DNA of 64,000 nt from assembly GCA_027605045.1 (NCBI GenBank), contig JAQFWX010000018.1, forward strand, positions 62,001 through 126,000. The letters run 5' to 3'. Numbering within the stretch: position 1 is the first letter of the stretch; the number at the start of each line of letters is the position of its first letter. Below are positions 39,801 through 51,234 of the stretch, piece by piece. The stretch comes from Phallus indusiatus. Lineage: Eukaryota; Basidiomycota; Agaricomycetes; Phallales; Phallaceae. The position numbers and the translations under genes were made by a program. The notes under the pieces are model-generated. The model ran no database searches and was not told the origin of the DNA. It saw nothing but the letters and a program-made list of their open reading frames with translations.

Positions 39801-40460
39801 TCCCCATTGATTCATTTAGTATTTTCGTTGATCAGTGTTTGACGAATCCCTGGGAAACATTGTTTTCAAGGGAAAAACCCAGCCTCAGCATTGTAGGGCA
39901 CCGAGCAGTGTTCATCCATCTGATGAAATGTGGTCATGGATCAATAATAATATAATTTGATGGTCGACGCACTTAGTTTATCGATTTTTTTCAGATACAC
40001 AAAGTGCTACGATGCTGGTTTCGAGATTGACAGAGTCCGTCATAACCTTCATGAGATGGTCGAGTTTGTCGGTGAAATTTTGAATTTTGCTGTCCACACT
40101 CCCGCTGATTCCCTTAATCATGTTTTTGACTAGAACTTCAAGATCAGACTTAATTTCACAATCACATGATATTAAGAAAATCACGACCTGTATTTTCGAT
40201 ACCTTATGTTTTGTAAAATACGCGCATTCAATGATTTGCTGAACTAGGGTGAAAGTGTGGTGCACCAACGAGCTGTAGACTGGGTCGCAGTAAGTTCGCG
40301 AATCCGTTTTGCATCCGTAATATACTTGTAAATGTCCTCCAGCTTTTGACATAGCTGTTTGACTTTATTGTTGTTATTTTCTTCGCGATAATAGTCTTGC
40401 ACATCAAGAATATACAAATATTCACGTCCACGAGGAAAAGAACGTGCTTCTGCCTTTGGA
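36838..40460 (-). pseudogene. NACHT-WD40 STAND receptor (fungal NLR-like), degenerate
   Basis: Pieces of one large protein appear in the right order but in different frames with internal stops: an N-terminal helical domain (KLEDIYKYITDAKR, then YCDPVYSSLVHHTFTLVQQIIECAYF, 39978-40460), the pre-NACHT element CFPGIRQTLI, a P-loop position reading LSGQGRSGNQSS with no Lys (about 39740-39860), Walker B VVIIVDALDES (about 39500-39545), NACHT C-terminal segments (LACLKLMNRMLRFNI, 38544-38864; STPHLYLSALLFAPRDLFVSRK, 38270-38345) and WD40 fragments (VASPVADYLCLW, ISGTIRIWN, GNIPIWNMRT, 36838-38054). Intact homologues are self/non-self sensors in mushroom fungi. At least four frame changes and a broken P-loop argue for a pseudogene rather than simple assembly error. 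Confidence 0.82.
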
Positions 40461-42415
40461 ATAACAGACAGGATACTCCACGTAAGTTTTACGTACGGCT
40501 AATCTAAAAGGACACTTTAGAGAAGATAAAGGGTTACTTGTGAATAGAGCTACCTCAGAAACGTCGTCTATCTTTTTCATAGAAACTTGGAATTAGTCGA
40601 TAAACAATGACTAGGTATGTTCATTATCATTATCGCCGAGGTGATAAGGCTGGCAGCCTCTGCGGGGAAATCCAGATTCGATACTTAATTTTCTAACGTT
40701 GCTGACGCTTGGACGCTTGTTATACCACCCCCGGACACGACATCCGGTAATTTCTCAATGTTGAATGTTAATTGACATCTTCCAGCAATGTCTAATTTAT
40801 GTGAACCTGAAATCATGTAAGCGTTGGAGTAACGACAATCATCTCGGCATTGTAACTAACCAGAACTGTTTTGTATCTCAAGTAGATCAATGGCCCGGCG
40901 TTCGCACGAGCCAGCAATATTGTTTCGAACAGCTCGATGGACCCGGACAACGGTAAATATCAGGGAAGCATCGTCCCTGAGTTCATCGACACTATACTGA
41001 TTGTAAGGTGATATTCAAATTATCAGGGTCTTTGACATACAAGACGAAAGACTCATTCCAGGTTATTACGCGGTTGTTATCAAGATCGCGTTTTTTGGCT
41101 GCACGTCGTTTTTGCCCCCATTTTTGCCCCACTGCCATACCTAATCACTATTTGAAAAGCGGGGTTGGATTTCCATAAGCAAGCAAACATCTTTATTCAG
41201 AATAACAGGCTCGGATGAGATAAACCGACAGATTAAATGACAAAATCTAGAGTTACCGAATACTTTAGTACTCTCCAACAAATTACTCGTCCAAATGACC
41301 ATAGTAGTTATATCGTTACGCATGTGGCGAGCGTGGCTCAAACGGCGAGCACGACTGAAACTTGAGAAGACTGAAAAATCGGAGATGCGAGAATTGTGTG
41401 CGAAGGCATCCTGACTTGGATCTGGAATGGTACAATGTTCGTTAAACCGTATCGACTGTCATTTCTCAGTTCACACTCGCTCCTTCATCACTGTCATTTT
41501 TTTCTTTCCACCCGGTTTTCGTTCGTCGAGGTTGTTATAGAATATCTAAGGGTTTAGTCAGAATACTTCCGGAGTCTGCACTATCAAGGGTCCCACGTCC
41601 TCCCGATGCGCAATAACATGTTATCGCTCCTGACACAATTACAAGTCGATGGCTCAGAACGGAAGCTCACCTATGAACAAACCAGCTACAAATCATGCCG
41701 ACGAATGTTAACCAAGTAAAGCCTCCAAGGCCATCAGAAATACGGAGTCCAGGCTTAAGCAGCAGAAACTAGAATAACGAACGGTAACATATAACTTGCT
41801 CTTGGTTATTAAGCTGGAACTCAAAACATCTCGGAATGTCCGAGTCGCAGATGCAAAATCAGGAAGAAGCTTAGATTCGGGCTGTCCGAGTCTAACCTAA
41901 TTCGGCGATAGTCACAGTGCCGGTCACAGCAGAAAATGTGAGATCTGAGATCTCTTTGAACCATCTTTGAACTTTTTTGGTATCAGATGCCAAACAATTG
42001 CTCGATATTACCCCAAAATACATCGCAAGGAATGTCACTAGTCACCAGTGTGTGGATTCCTATGAAATCTGGGTGTTTTCCGACACGGTGGATAGGCAGA
42101 GCAGCAGTTCAGAGTTCAACTTGAAATGATCAGAATTTAGCTCACCGTTATCGCGTTTTACGAATTCTTTATATAAAGGAATCAATCTATATCTATGCAG
42201 TACGCTGTACTCGGTGTGGATGGTGGTTAGAATATGATTGTCACATGCATACGATGAAAACGCATGCTGAGGGTTCAAAAACGTATCCTTTTCAAAACAC
42301 CGCGTCGTTTCCATTTAATTATTGCAACAGCGATTTTGGGTCGATAGCTCGAGAATGTAGGTGCCGCGTGCAGTGCTGTTGCGCTTGTAAATAGAACAAA
42401 TTTAAAAAAATTATC
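40461..42415. other. Gene-free stretch between receptor pseudogene and second tRNA-Ile
   Basis: About 2 kb with no gene I can support. Short minus-strand open stretches (41141-41341, 42060-42314) have no recognisable motif. The part just upstream of the pseudogene could contain eroded N-terminal receptor sequence, but I see no clear match. Confidence 0.45.
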
Positions 42416-42489
42416 TGGCCAAAGTGGGGGTCGAACCCAAGACCTTCGAGTTATTAGCTCGACGCTCTAACCAACTGAGCTATTCGGCC
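42416..42489 (-). tRNA. tRNA-Ile (anticodon AAT), second copy
   Basis: The reverse complement is identical over all 74 nt to the tRNA at 35300-35373, with the same AAT anticodon and T-arm. The immediate flanks differ between the copies. The AT-rich sequence downstream on the minus strand (AATTTTTTTAAAT) can serve as the polymerase III terminator. Confidence 0.95.
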
Positions 42490-42988
42490 ACTTATTCTTT
42501 GTGCGAGATATTGTATATATCAATAACTTTATGCGGGTCCTTCGCCTACTTTCGAAAGTATTATTTATCAAAGATTCAGTGCACGTAGGGTTTTCAAACG
42601 GTGTCATCACGAGAAGATTTTGCGCACACTGATTGATAGGTTTCCAAAGTTGTATAAGATACAAAATTGCGGTGATAAACCAAAGAAGGAATTTTTTCTA
42701 CATTAGAGAACCCAGAGAAATCATCAAAAATGCCTCCTGGATTAAACCTACCTACCAATTACATCACCAAGAAATTGCTAAGATAAAAGGGGCTAATAGG
42801 GTAGGCTGAAGAAAAAAATAGAATTGCTGTGTTTGTCCGTGTGAAAAGGAAAGTCAAGTTGATTAAAAAGAAAGTCTTTTAAATAGTCCTTTGGATTTTC
42901 AAGCCAGGAAATCCGAAGAATAAACTCTGAGAAAAACAACAGTCAGTGTCCAAAGTGACTGGTGTCCAAAAATGACTGATGCTTCAAA

Positions 42989-45772
42989 TCACGACGGGCA
43001 AGGCGCAGTGGGAAGAGGAGCTCCGACACCACTCCAAGGATCAAGATATGGGCATCCTGATATAGGAGTGTACGCGGCGAGGGTATCCTGAGGGTTAGCC
43101 CAACCATTCCCAGCGTTGAAAGTAGTAGCTGGATTGGACGCGGTGATGGTAGGCGGAGGAAGTGTTGGGATAGGACCTGTCGGTGTGTAGCTAGGAAGAA
43201 GCGAGGCGGGTCCTGCATTGCTGACTGTTGCCGGTGGCCATGCAAACTCGGAGCTGAAAGAGGCAGGAATTTCTCCTGCGCCGACTCCACCTGTTTGGAA
43301 GGGTTGAAGACTTCCCACAAATGGTGACGAATCATTGCAATATCCAGTTGAAACTCGAGGATCAGCGGGAATCCATCCTTGTTGCAATCCTAATTTATAG
43401 GACCAGAAAGGAGCACGGACCGTTCCTGTCACAGATGAATTACCAATCCTTCATGAGAACAACAATCAGACAAAGGCTATTTAAAAAGGAAATCATGAGG
43501 ATCACATACTTCCACGTCCAAAAGAACCAGTTCTGAAGAGCGTCCATTGAAGCAATCGCAAATTCGGATAATTGGTCCTTGGTGTCTTGGGTATAATTTT
43601 CCCAGTCGTCCCACGGTTCACAACTACCGGTAGCAGTTGTAGGTCCACCAATGAAATTACCTTCGTATCGTGTTCCGAGACCAACGCCGTTCACGTACAA
43701 ACCGCAGTCGTTTGTTGCCAGAGAAAATTCACCTGCTACTGTCATACCAACAGTAGCCATTGAGCCATTGATCAATGGGCCCCATACTGAACACGCTTGA
43801 GGGGCGTAAGAGGCAATGGGGGCGGTTGACTGTCCACCAAATGCAAAGTAAGGATGCGTATCTATGACCATACGGTCTGGTTGTCCAAGGAAACCAGCCC
43901 AGACTGAGGAAGGTTGAAATCCATCGTGGAAAACAATTGCTGGACCTTTGTTTGCACCAGTGCCAGATGCTTCACGAACGAGATTGTAGGCACTTAAGTA
44001 GCTGAAGAAAATTCATGAGATATTTAACGTCGACCATGAGCTTGAACATACATAGATTTCAGCATATTGTTTCCCATTATAGGCGCTTGTGGTTCGTTAA
44101 GGATATTGAAGGCAGGAATGACGGCCGAGTATTGGGGTTGACTAATGAACTGTGCAATCGTACGAATATAATCGAAAGTTCGTTCTGCGTTTGCAATTCC
44201 CATGATACCATTGCCCACGTTTATGCTACCCAATTTCCCCTAAATTTCATCAGTGTTAAGCCTAATGAAGGAGGTGAAAGGCTCACCGAATGGTTCCATC
44301 CATTCTGAGATCCAGGAGCAGCGTCTATTTTTCTATAAGGTTTCGCAATTTTGCAATAGATGAACGGGGTACTTACGAAGATCAATAATAATGCGCAATC
44401 CGTATTTTCGAGCCCACTCTATAGCCTTGAGGAAATACCTAGGGGTTCGGTTAAAATTAAGCACGATAAAATTATAGAGCACAACTCACTTCCAGGAAAC
44501 TTTTGGCAGAAAAGGCTCCCCTGGGTATACTTCAATTGCCCAGTACGGAAGAGGAATACGGAGCCAGTTTAGTCCAGCAGCGGCAATCTCGGCAAAGTCT
44601 TGTTCGGTCTGACCAGTCATCAGTCAGCCGCTATGGAAACGAGAGACATCAGCTGATAACAGATACACGCACAATAAATGTGGAATAATGATTCTCAAAA
44701 TAGCTTTCTAAACCTCCACTGCTGGAGTCATTTGCAACGTTCTGAGAAAGTGTGTATTCATCCACCGCAGGTGTGCTTGCATTCACATAAGGCTCATATA
44801 AGGCAGGAACAATGAACTACGGCGGGAGAATGAGTAACAAGCATTTGATGATGTGAAACCAAAGCATACCGGCTCCGTATTCAACCAACCGCCTAAGTTG
44901 ACACTGACAGTGTGACGTCAGAACGGAACGATCTGCAAAGACGACAAGTTTGATTCGTACCCGTATATTTTGTCAACTCCCCACTGCCACGAGGTATTTA
45001 AAGGTGGCGTATACGACTGAGCCTGTGCTCGATTAGAAAACGGATCATGTGGATCAGCATACCAAAATCCGCCAAAATTGTTAAGATAAGTAAACGTAGA
45101 TCCGTCGTCTGTGGTCACGGTGGAGCCATTTCCTCCAGAGACGATCAAAGTCTTTTGACTGGGGCTATTAGGAGAACCGCCCCCTTGAGGATTAGAGGAT
45201 GATGGGGAAGAACCTGAGTCGCCCTTGGAATTGTTTTGGTGAGGTTTGACGACGCCGAAAAAAATGCCAACGGCAACGGCGGCAATGATGAGGAGTAACG
45301 CGAGTGCGCCGAGTGCGAACCATTTCCTTCTACGACTACGACCTGTGTTGTCATACATGGCACGTTTCTCATTGATGATACTTTGAGGGATACTATCCCT
45401 GGAATATGGTTCAGCGAGGTTAGCTTGGGATGGATTGTCATAGTAGTTTTTGGCGAGTGGACTCGGGGATTGGTTATATCCTGAACGGTCGATGGGGAGG
45501 GCAGCGTAAGAAGGGTTGTGAACTGAAGGAAGACGACTATGACTATGATCTATATCCGAAACATCTGCAATAGAACTTTGTGGCCTAGGACTGTCAAACT
45601 GGGAGTTATAGAGTCCTTGGACTCCACGGGCGGGGGAGGGAGGGAGGTCGTAGTCCAAGTTCTCCATAGGAATCGACGCAGTCGAATTGTTGAAGGGATT
45701 GTGATGATGTGGAGAGGAGTGCGACTGCAGGGCCTCATACACACCCGAAGTTGAATTAAAAGGATTGGACAT
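42989..45772 (-). CDS. Membrane-anchored exo-beta-1,3-glucanase, GH5_9 family
   Basis: Glucan 1,3-beta-glucosidase acting on cell-wall glucan outside the plasma membrane. Seen: a long Ser/Pro/Asn-rich cytosolic N-terminus (MSNPFNSTSGVYEAL...), basic RSRRRKW followed by a membrane anchor (FALGALALLLIIAAVAVGIFF), then the GH5 domain: VNLGGWLNTEPFIVPALY, TEQDFAEIAAAGLNWLRIPL, YGLRIIIDLHAAPGSQNG, FNILNEPQ (acid/base Glu), MVIDTHPYFAF, VAGEFSLATNDC (nucleophile Glu), and WFFWTWK. After the barrel comes a Pro/Thr-rich tail ending GAPLPTAPCPS. Six or so short introns keep the frame. A type II topology is inferred from the anchor and the basic side; similar enzymes are the exgD-type glucanases. Confidence 0.93.
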
Positions 45773-46296
45773 GTTCTATAATTATATTGTTCTATCAATA
45801 ACGCCTCTCAGGGTGGATATATGAAATCACAACGCGCACCTTGTCGAAGCAATTGTTCAGAATTTGTTTCAGAAACGAAGGGACTGAAGGGAGAAGATGC
45901 AATCCCCGGGGAGAAAATGAAAAAAAAAGAAACAAGACCAAGTTCCCTGTGTTCTGTACCGCGCTAGTCAAAGCTTCGACGTCGGTTCAAGCTCAAATTC
46001 CTTCGGGACGCCCGGCACCAATCAACTTCTTCCACAGTCATCTCGTCACACCACTGTCACATTTTTTTTCGGCACTTGGCCACCGGAACATTTGCTTCCG
46101 CGCTGTCATTGAATTGCATCATGCCGAACATTGACTCGGTAACCGATGGCTTCAATACTTCTTGATGACATCCTCTTTTTTTTTTTACGCCGGACCGACT
46201 CTGCAGAACATAGTGATAGTAACAGTCACCTGCTAAACTCACCTGAATGTTCAAACTGTGCATAAAGACGAGGAAAGTCGGAACGATGGTATCAAC

Positions 46297-48713
46297 ATGG
46301 CTTGGACACCCCTGCAATTAATTTTGCTCCTTGCGCTGGCGGTGCTCGGTGCTAATCTTCAAACGGGAGAAGCTTTGCTGGCGATTGATCGAGGATCAAT
46401 TGTTTCCCAATTTAATCCATCTCGAAATGCATCAAGCCCAACAACGCCCATGCAAGTTGGTAATGGCAACTTCGCCTTTGGTGCCGACGTCACGGGTCTG
46501 CAAACTTTTGAGCCCTTCGCTATTCTTTCTTCCTGGGGTTGGAAAAACGACAGTTTCCCCCCCGGTGTAACTTTAGAAGATATTCTGGATTGGCAGGGCA
46601 CCTACTTGGACACACACGGTCGATTAGTCGAGTGAGTCACAATGACAGTCGTTCATTAAAACAAAACAAGTAATATTCCATTCACATGCTGACCTATCAT
46701 GAAGATATGCTTTTTCTCCAGCAAATGATACCGTCGGAAATTGGCTGATATCCAACCCTAACCGAGTAAATTTGGGTCGCATAGGCATCGCATTTTTAGA
46801 CGACCAGGGACAGCCCCGTACCGATGTTTTCGAATCTAATCTAACCCATACGTCACAGACACTGGATTTATGGACTGGGATACTAACCAGTAATTTTACC
46901 TTTCAAAATACCGCTGTCAAAGTTCAAACTACGTGTGACCAATCGACCGATACTATCGCCGTGCAAATCGATTCTACCCTTGTCAACTCTGGAAACCTTG
47001 CTGTATTCCTCGACTTCCCTTGGAATGACGGCTCACAAAAGTTTGAAGCGCCATTCGTAGGCTCTTTCGACAATGTGAGCCTCCATACTACAGAGCTAAT
47101 CAAGAACGAGGATAACGAAGCAGAAATAGCTCACACCTTGGATGCGAGCACTTTTTATACGGCTTTCACCTGGCAGGAAGCAGGTAGCGTCTCCAGAGAT
47201 AGCCTCCAAACCCATCGCTATACTATACGCCCCGCTCGTTCTTCTGGAAGTCAATTTTCCCTTTCTGTGACTTATTCCTTGACTCGAGGCCTTACATCTC
47301 CTGATCTCGTCTCGGTTATCGAGTCTTCTCGAAAGAAGTGGAACACTTACTGGTCGACCGGAGGATTCGTCGATCTGGTTTCAGAAACTCATTCACCAGA
47401 TGCCGAAGAACTTCAGCGGCGAATCATATCTTCACAATATCTATTGGCTGTGAATGAGGCGGGAAATTTTCCCCCACAAGAGGTGCGCCAGCATTTTGTT
47501 CATAACCTTCATTTGGTTAATTTTTTCCCGCTCTAGTCTGGGCTGGTTAATACAGGATGGGCAAGTTTATCTATTCTGTGCAGTTATGTAATGGAATATT
47601 CACGTCCTTCCCTTCTAGTATGGAAAATTCCATTTGGAAGAGGTGTTTTGTGAGTTTTTGTGAAATGTCTGCGCGGTCCTAATTGAAAGTATCTTTCAAG
47701 GGCATATGGCGCATTGGTCTCTCTGGTCAAAACAAGAACTGCTTACAGATGCTTCAATGGTTTATGACCGCTTCCTCGCCACTTCCATTCAACGAGCACA
47801 AGTTCAACAAGGCTACTCGAGCGGTGCACGTTGGGGTAAAGAATCGGATCCATCCGGACGTTCTGCTCCTGGTGAAATAAACAATCTCTTGATATGGCAA
47901 CAACCACATCCAATTATCTTCGCCGAACTTGAATATCGCATGGCAGAAACCCCGGCTGAACAAACCGCCGTATTAGAAAAATGGAATACGATCATTGAGA
48001 ATACGGCGAATTTCATGGCTGTTTACGCATGGTGGAACACTTCAACAGGTGTATACGATCTCGGTCCTCCAATGTACCCTGTATCAGAAAACACCGATCC
48101 TTTAGGGACGATTAATCCAACGTTCGAACTTGCCTATTGGCAATACGGACTCTCCCTCGCTGTTCAATGGTGGGAACGCCAGGGCAAACCTATCAATGAA
48201 ACCTGGGCGCATGTTCAGCATAACTTGGCGCCGTTTCCGACGGATGGCGAAGGTCGATATGTCATTTACGAAGGGTTAGACGCAAGCATGTGGGATGATC
48301 CTAATCTCACCAGCGATCATCCCGCGTTTCTAGGGATAAACGGATGGTTACCTCCTGTACAAGGTGTAAACCTCACCATTCTTGAGGCCACAATACAAGA
48401 AGTATACAATACCTGGAATTTTAGCGATTCGTATGGATGGGACTTTCCCTTGCTGGCACTCACGGCTGCAAGGACGGGCGATACCGAAAAGGCGGTCGAA
48501 TGGCTCTTACACCCTTTATTCCAATTTGACGACATCGGAATGCCTGTTGGGGGATCTCGTGTTCCAACGCCATATTTTCCTTCTTCTGGAAGCTTATTGT
48601 ACGCAGTAGCTATGATGGCGGAAGGATGGGACGGTGCTCCAGAAGGCATTGCCTCCCCGGGCTTCCCAAGAAATTGGACTGTCCGGGCGGAAGGTTTACG
48701 AAAGGCACTGTGA
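46297..48713 (+). CDS. Secreted six-hairpin glycosidase-like protein
   Basis: Seen: signal peptide (MAWTPLQLILLLALAVLGA), an N-terminal beta domain (MQVGNGNFAFGADVTGLQTF, FAILSSWGWKND), then an (alpha/alpha)6-type catalytic region (SSQYLLAVNEAGNFPPQE, YGKFHLEEVFWHMAHWSLW, QQPHPIIFAELEYR, NPTFELAYWQYGLSLAVQWW, GWDFPLLALTAARTG, GSLLYAVAMMAEGW). The organisation resembles GH65/GH95-type enzymes; substrate and catalytic residues cannot be fixed by eye. Many NXS/T sites fit secretion. Introns lie near 46635-46705, 47480-47536, 47561-47618 and 47650-47700; the third starts with GC (TGG|GCAAGT), a GC-AG intron needed to keep NTGW-YGKF in frame. ATG 46297 gives the signal peptide. Confidence 0.85.
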
Positions 48714-48907
48714 TATTTTAACCCCTCAATTTTCACTGGTATTTCTATTATGTAGTTCTATCTGGTAGTTCCAAATTATTTATTATTGTCGAAATGAACA
48801 TCCTATATCAAGGAAAGGACTCGGAAGCTTTGATAGCGCGGCGTGCAGCGTGACTCCGTGACGATCCCATCCTCGAATTCACATTTTTGCCAGAAACTCA
48901 ACAGCTC

Positions 48908-49180
48908 ATGCATTTGTCTCAGAAGTGCCTCGTTCGATTAGTTCCTCGAGCAGTTCTGGGGTCAAAGGTGCATGTTCTCCCAAAATTATCACCTTATATT
49001 CCTCGTTCCCAACTACCAACGCTCATCGACAATCTCCTGGAACAAAAAGCAAAAGCTGAAGCAGCAAATCAAGATTGGCCCTCAAATCTAAGATTCGAAA
49101 AGGAGCTTGAAAAGACTGCGCTACAGCATATTCACTACAAAAAGAGAATGAAGCTGCTCAAATTGAGGAAAGAGCAGTAA
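48908..49180 (+). CDS. Small basic hypothetical protein
   Basis: A single exon of 90 codons from the ATG at 48908. The N-terminal third is free of acidic residues and rich in Arg/Lys and hydrophobics (MHLSQKCLVRLVPRAVLGSK), which could be a mitochondrial presequence. The rest is helical and charged (LPTLIDNLLEQKAKAEAANQ, HIHYKKRMKLLKLRKEQ). No family recognised; it may be a small mitochondrial ribosome or assembly protein, but this is a guess. It sits between two convergent genes, which slightly raises the chance of being a chance ORF. Confidence 0.5.
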   Translation: MHLSQKCLVRLVPRAVLGSKVHVLPKLSPYIPRSQLPTLIDNLLEQKAKAEAANQDWPSNLRFEKELEKTALQHIHYKKRMKLLKLRKEQ

Positions 49181-49439
49181 ATCTAGCTCTTTGATAATGG
49201 TACGTAGTTCATGGTTTAGAAGGTTTCCGGAAGAGTTTATCATTCCTCGGATCCTTAGGACTTAGCATCCGTCCCATCTCATGGTCGTTCTATACCTAAA
49301 AGCAATGTTTCCGGCACATCTTCGAACATGTATTTGTATGACGCATCCAAAGATTTAGTACTTACTTTAACGAGATAATAATAGTAGTACCTGATTATAT
49401 TATACATTATGGTAAACTTGAACACAAAACATTACTGCC

Positions 49440-50959
49440 CTATATTATACTACCATCTGTCTGTTGTAGACAGCGCAAACTTAAAAAGACATCAGTCCCG
49501 TAATTATATAAAGATACTAGCTGAAGATTTCCTCCGAAATAGGTAGCGTAAAGCTTCGCCAGGGGAAGACTGATTGAAAATTGGATGACCAAAAAGACAT
49601 GGAGGTATGAGCCAAAAATGCTTACCCGTATCCTAAACCTGATAGTGTACCCATTCCGGTTTGCAAGCCTTTGCCGGTTATTTCCCCAAAGAGATTGCCT
49701 TCGCCGTGTCCACCATCCCCAAAAGCCGCTATGCCACCAAGCTGCTGTGCAGCGTACGGTCCACCTCCGGAACCATCCTCGTCATCTTGGCCTTCACTTC
49801 TGCGACCAGAAGTTGTGAACGCATATGAAAAAATGACAGGTAGGTTGACGGGAGCAACGCCTCCGCCTTGGTCGCGGATACGGATTGTAAGCATGGGTGT
49901 TTTTGTGGTATTACTGGTAACTGGAGGCAATGATATAGTCACAACTACTGGTGGAAGACTTCTGGAGCCAGACCGAATATTATTTTGATGGTGCTCAACG
50001 GTTGCGCGGAATGCATTTTTGAGAAGCTCAGTCAAAGCAAACTCTAGGTGAACAGGAACGTAACTGAAAGGAAATATCAATAAACTAATTATAAAAAGCG
50101 AAGATCTGAAGTATTCTAATACTGACGGAAAAGTAGCGTCCACGTGTCCGTCTATCTCGATGCCTGGACTAACGCCAAGCGTTGCCTCGCATAGGTCGGT
50201 GACGAATTTGGAGCACATTCTAACCATGTGAGCTGGCGAGCAGCGCATATCAACAACACCCGTATCCTGTAGAACGTCCATCGGAGAGTCTCGAAGCGCC
50301 CGAGATAATGCGATATGTTGCTCCGCAATGAGACGAATACCTATACGATTCCGTATAGCTTGATCGAGAAATTTTGATATTTCGGCAGACGACATGTATC
50401 TCGAACATTCCTGGAATCTTTAGAAGTATCAGAATTAAAAGAAAGACTGCAAAGCTACGCCGCATACATACCCTTTAGCCATGGTTGGTATATCATTGGC
50501 ATGATCTGTGACGATGCCCTCCAGCTTCTGTGTAAACTTCCAGTTATCCTCCATATTCCGCACAGGCGGATACGTGGCCAGTGCCTCGAACGTCTTTCTG
50601 TACGCCCTCAGTGTCCTCGACAAAAACGGGTTCATGGTTACAATGAAAGGTAGGGACTCCAATGCTTGAACGCGTCGGACGAGTCGCCGGGGTATCTCGG
50701 TGAGAGCATAAGAAGCTGACTCGAGCAATGAATCATTTGTTAACGGGGAACCAAAAGACAGTAGCTGCTGCAACGTCAGCGGACGTGGTTGTTCTTTCGA
50801 GTATCGTTCGAGCAACAAAGCAAGCTCCGGAGAATCATTCGCCGCTGCATGTTGGGTATGGATGGATTGTTTGGGGTTTATTAACTTCCAGGAAGTTAGT
50901 CTAGAAGTCCGGATTGTGCGTGATAACTGTGCACGACCGTAGGAGGCATTGGCAAACAT
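49440..50959 (-). CDS. Mitochondrial keto-acid dehydrogenase kinase (BCKDK/PDK family)
   Basis: Phosphorylates and inactivates the E1 subunit of branched-chain keto-acid or pyruvate dehydrogenase in the matrix. Seen: Arg/Ser-rich presequence (MFANASYGRAQLSRTIRTSR), four-helix domain (RPLTLQQLLSFG, EIPRRLVRRVQALESLPFIV, RYMSSAEISKFLDQAIRNRIGI, RLIAEQHIAL) and the GHKL ATPase domain with N-box ELLKNAFRATVEHH, G1 box IRDQGGGVAP, MGTLSGLGYGLPLAKLYA and YGTDVFLSLRCL. LPFIV plus YPPV in the helical domain is closer to BCKDK and yeast Pkp2 than to Pkp1; I infer that class only weakly. Introns (about 49571-49627, 50064-50127 and one near 50420-50475) are in frame. An acidic Gly-rich insert (EGQDDEDGSGGG) lies in the ATP lid. 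Confidence 0.92.
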
Positions 50960-51234
50960 GGCTTGGGCTATACGGAACGCATGCGTGACCACAGCACGGT
51001 TAAAATAGTCATCATACTAAACCAAAGCCTGTGTACTACGTCACACACTCAGTGTCACTGCCAATCGTACAATAAAATGGGTGTACTATTGCAAACGAGA
51101 AAATGGAAGTACAGTTCAATCAAAATGGAATAATAGTTATACCCAGTGTTATGAACATTTAAATTCACCATACATAACAGACGTTAAGAGAAGAGAAAAG
51201 AAAAAGTATAAAGAGGTAAAACAAAGTTGTATAA

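Noticed and set aside
42467..42664. ORF overlapping the second tRNA-Ile
   Set aside because: It reads through the tRNA sequence itself, which explains the openness.
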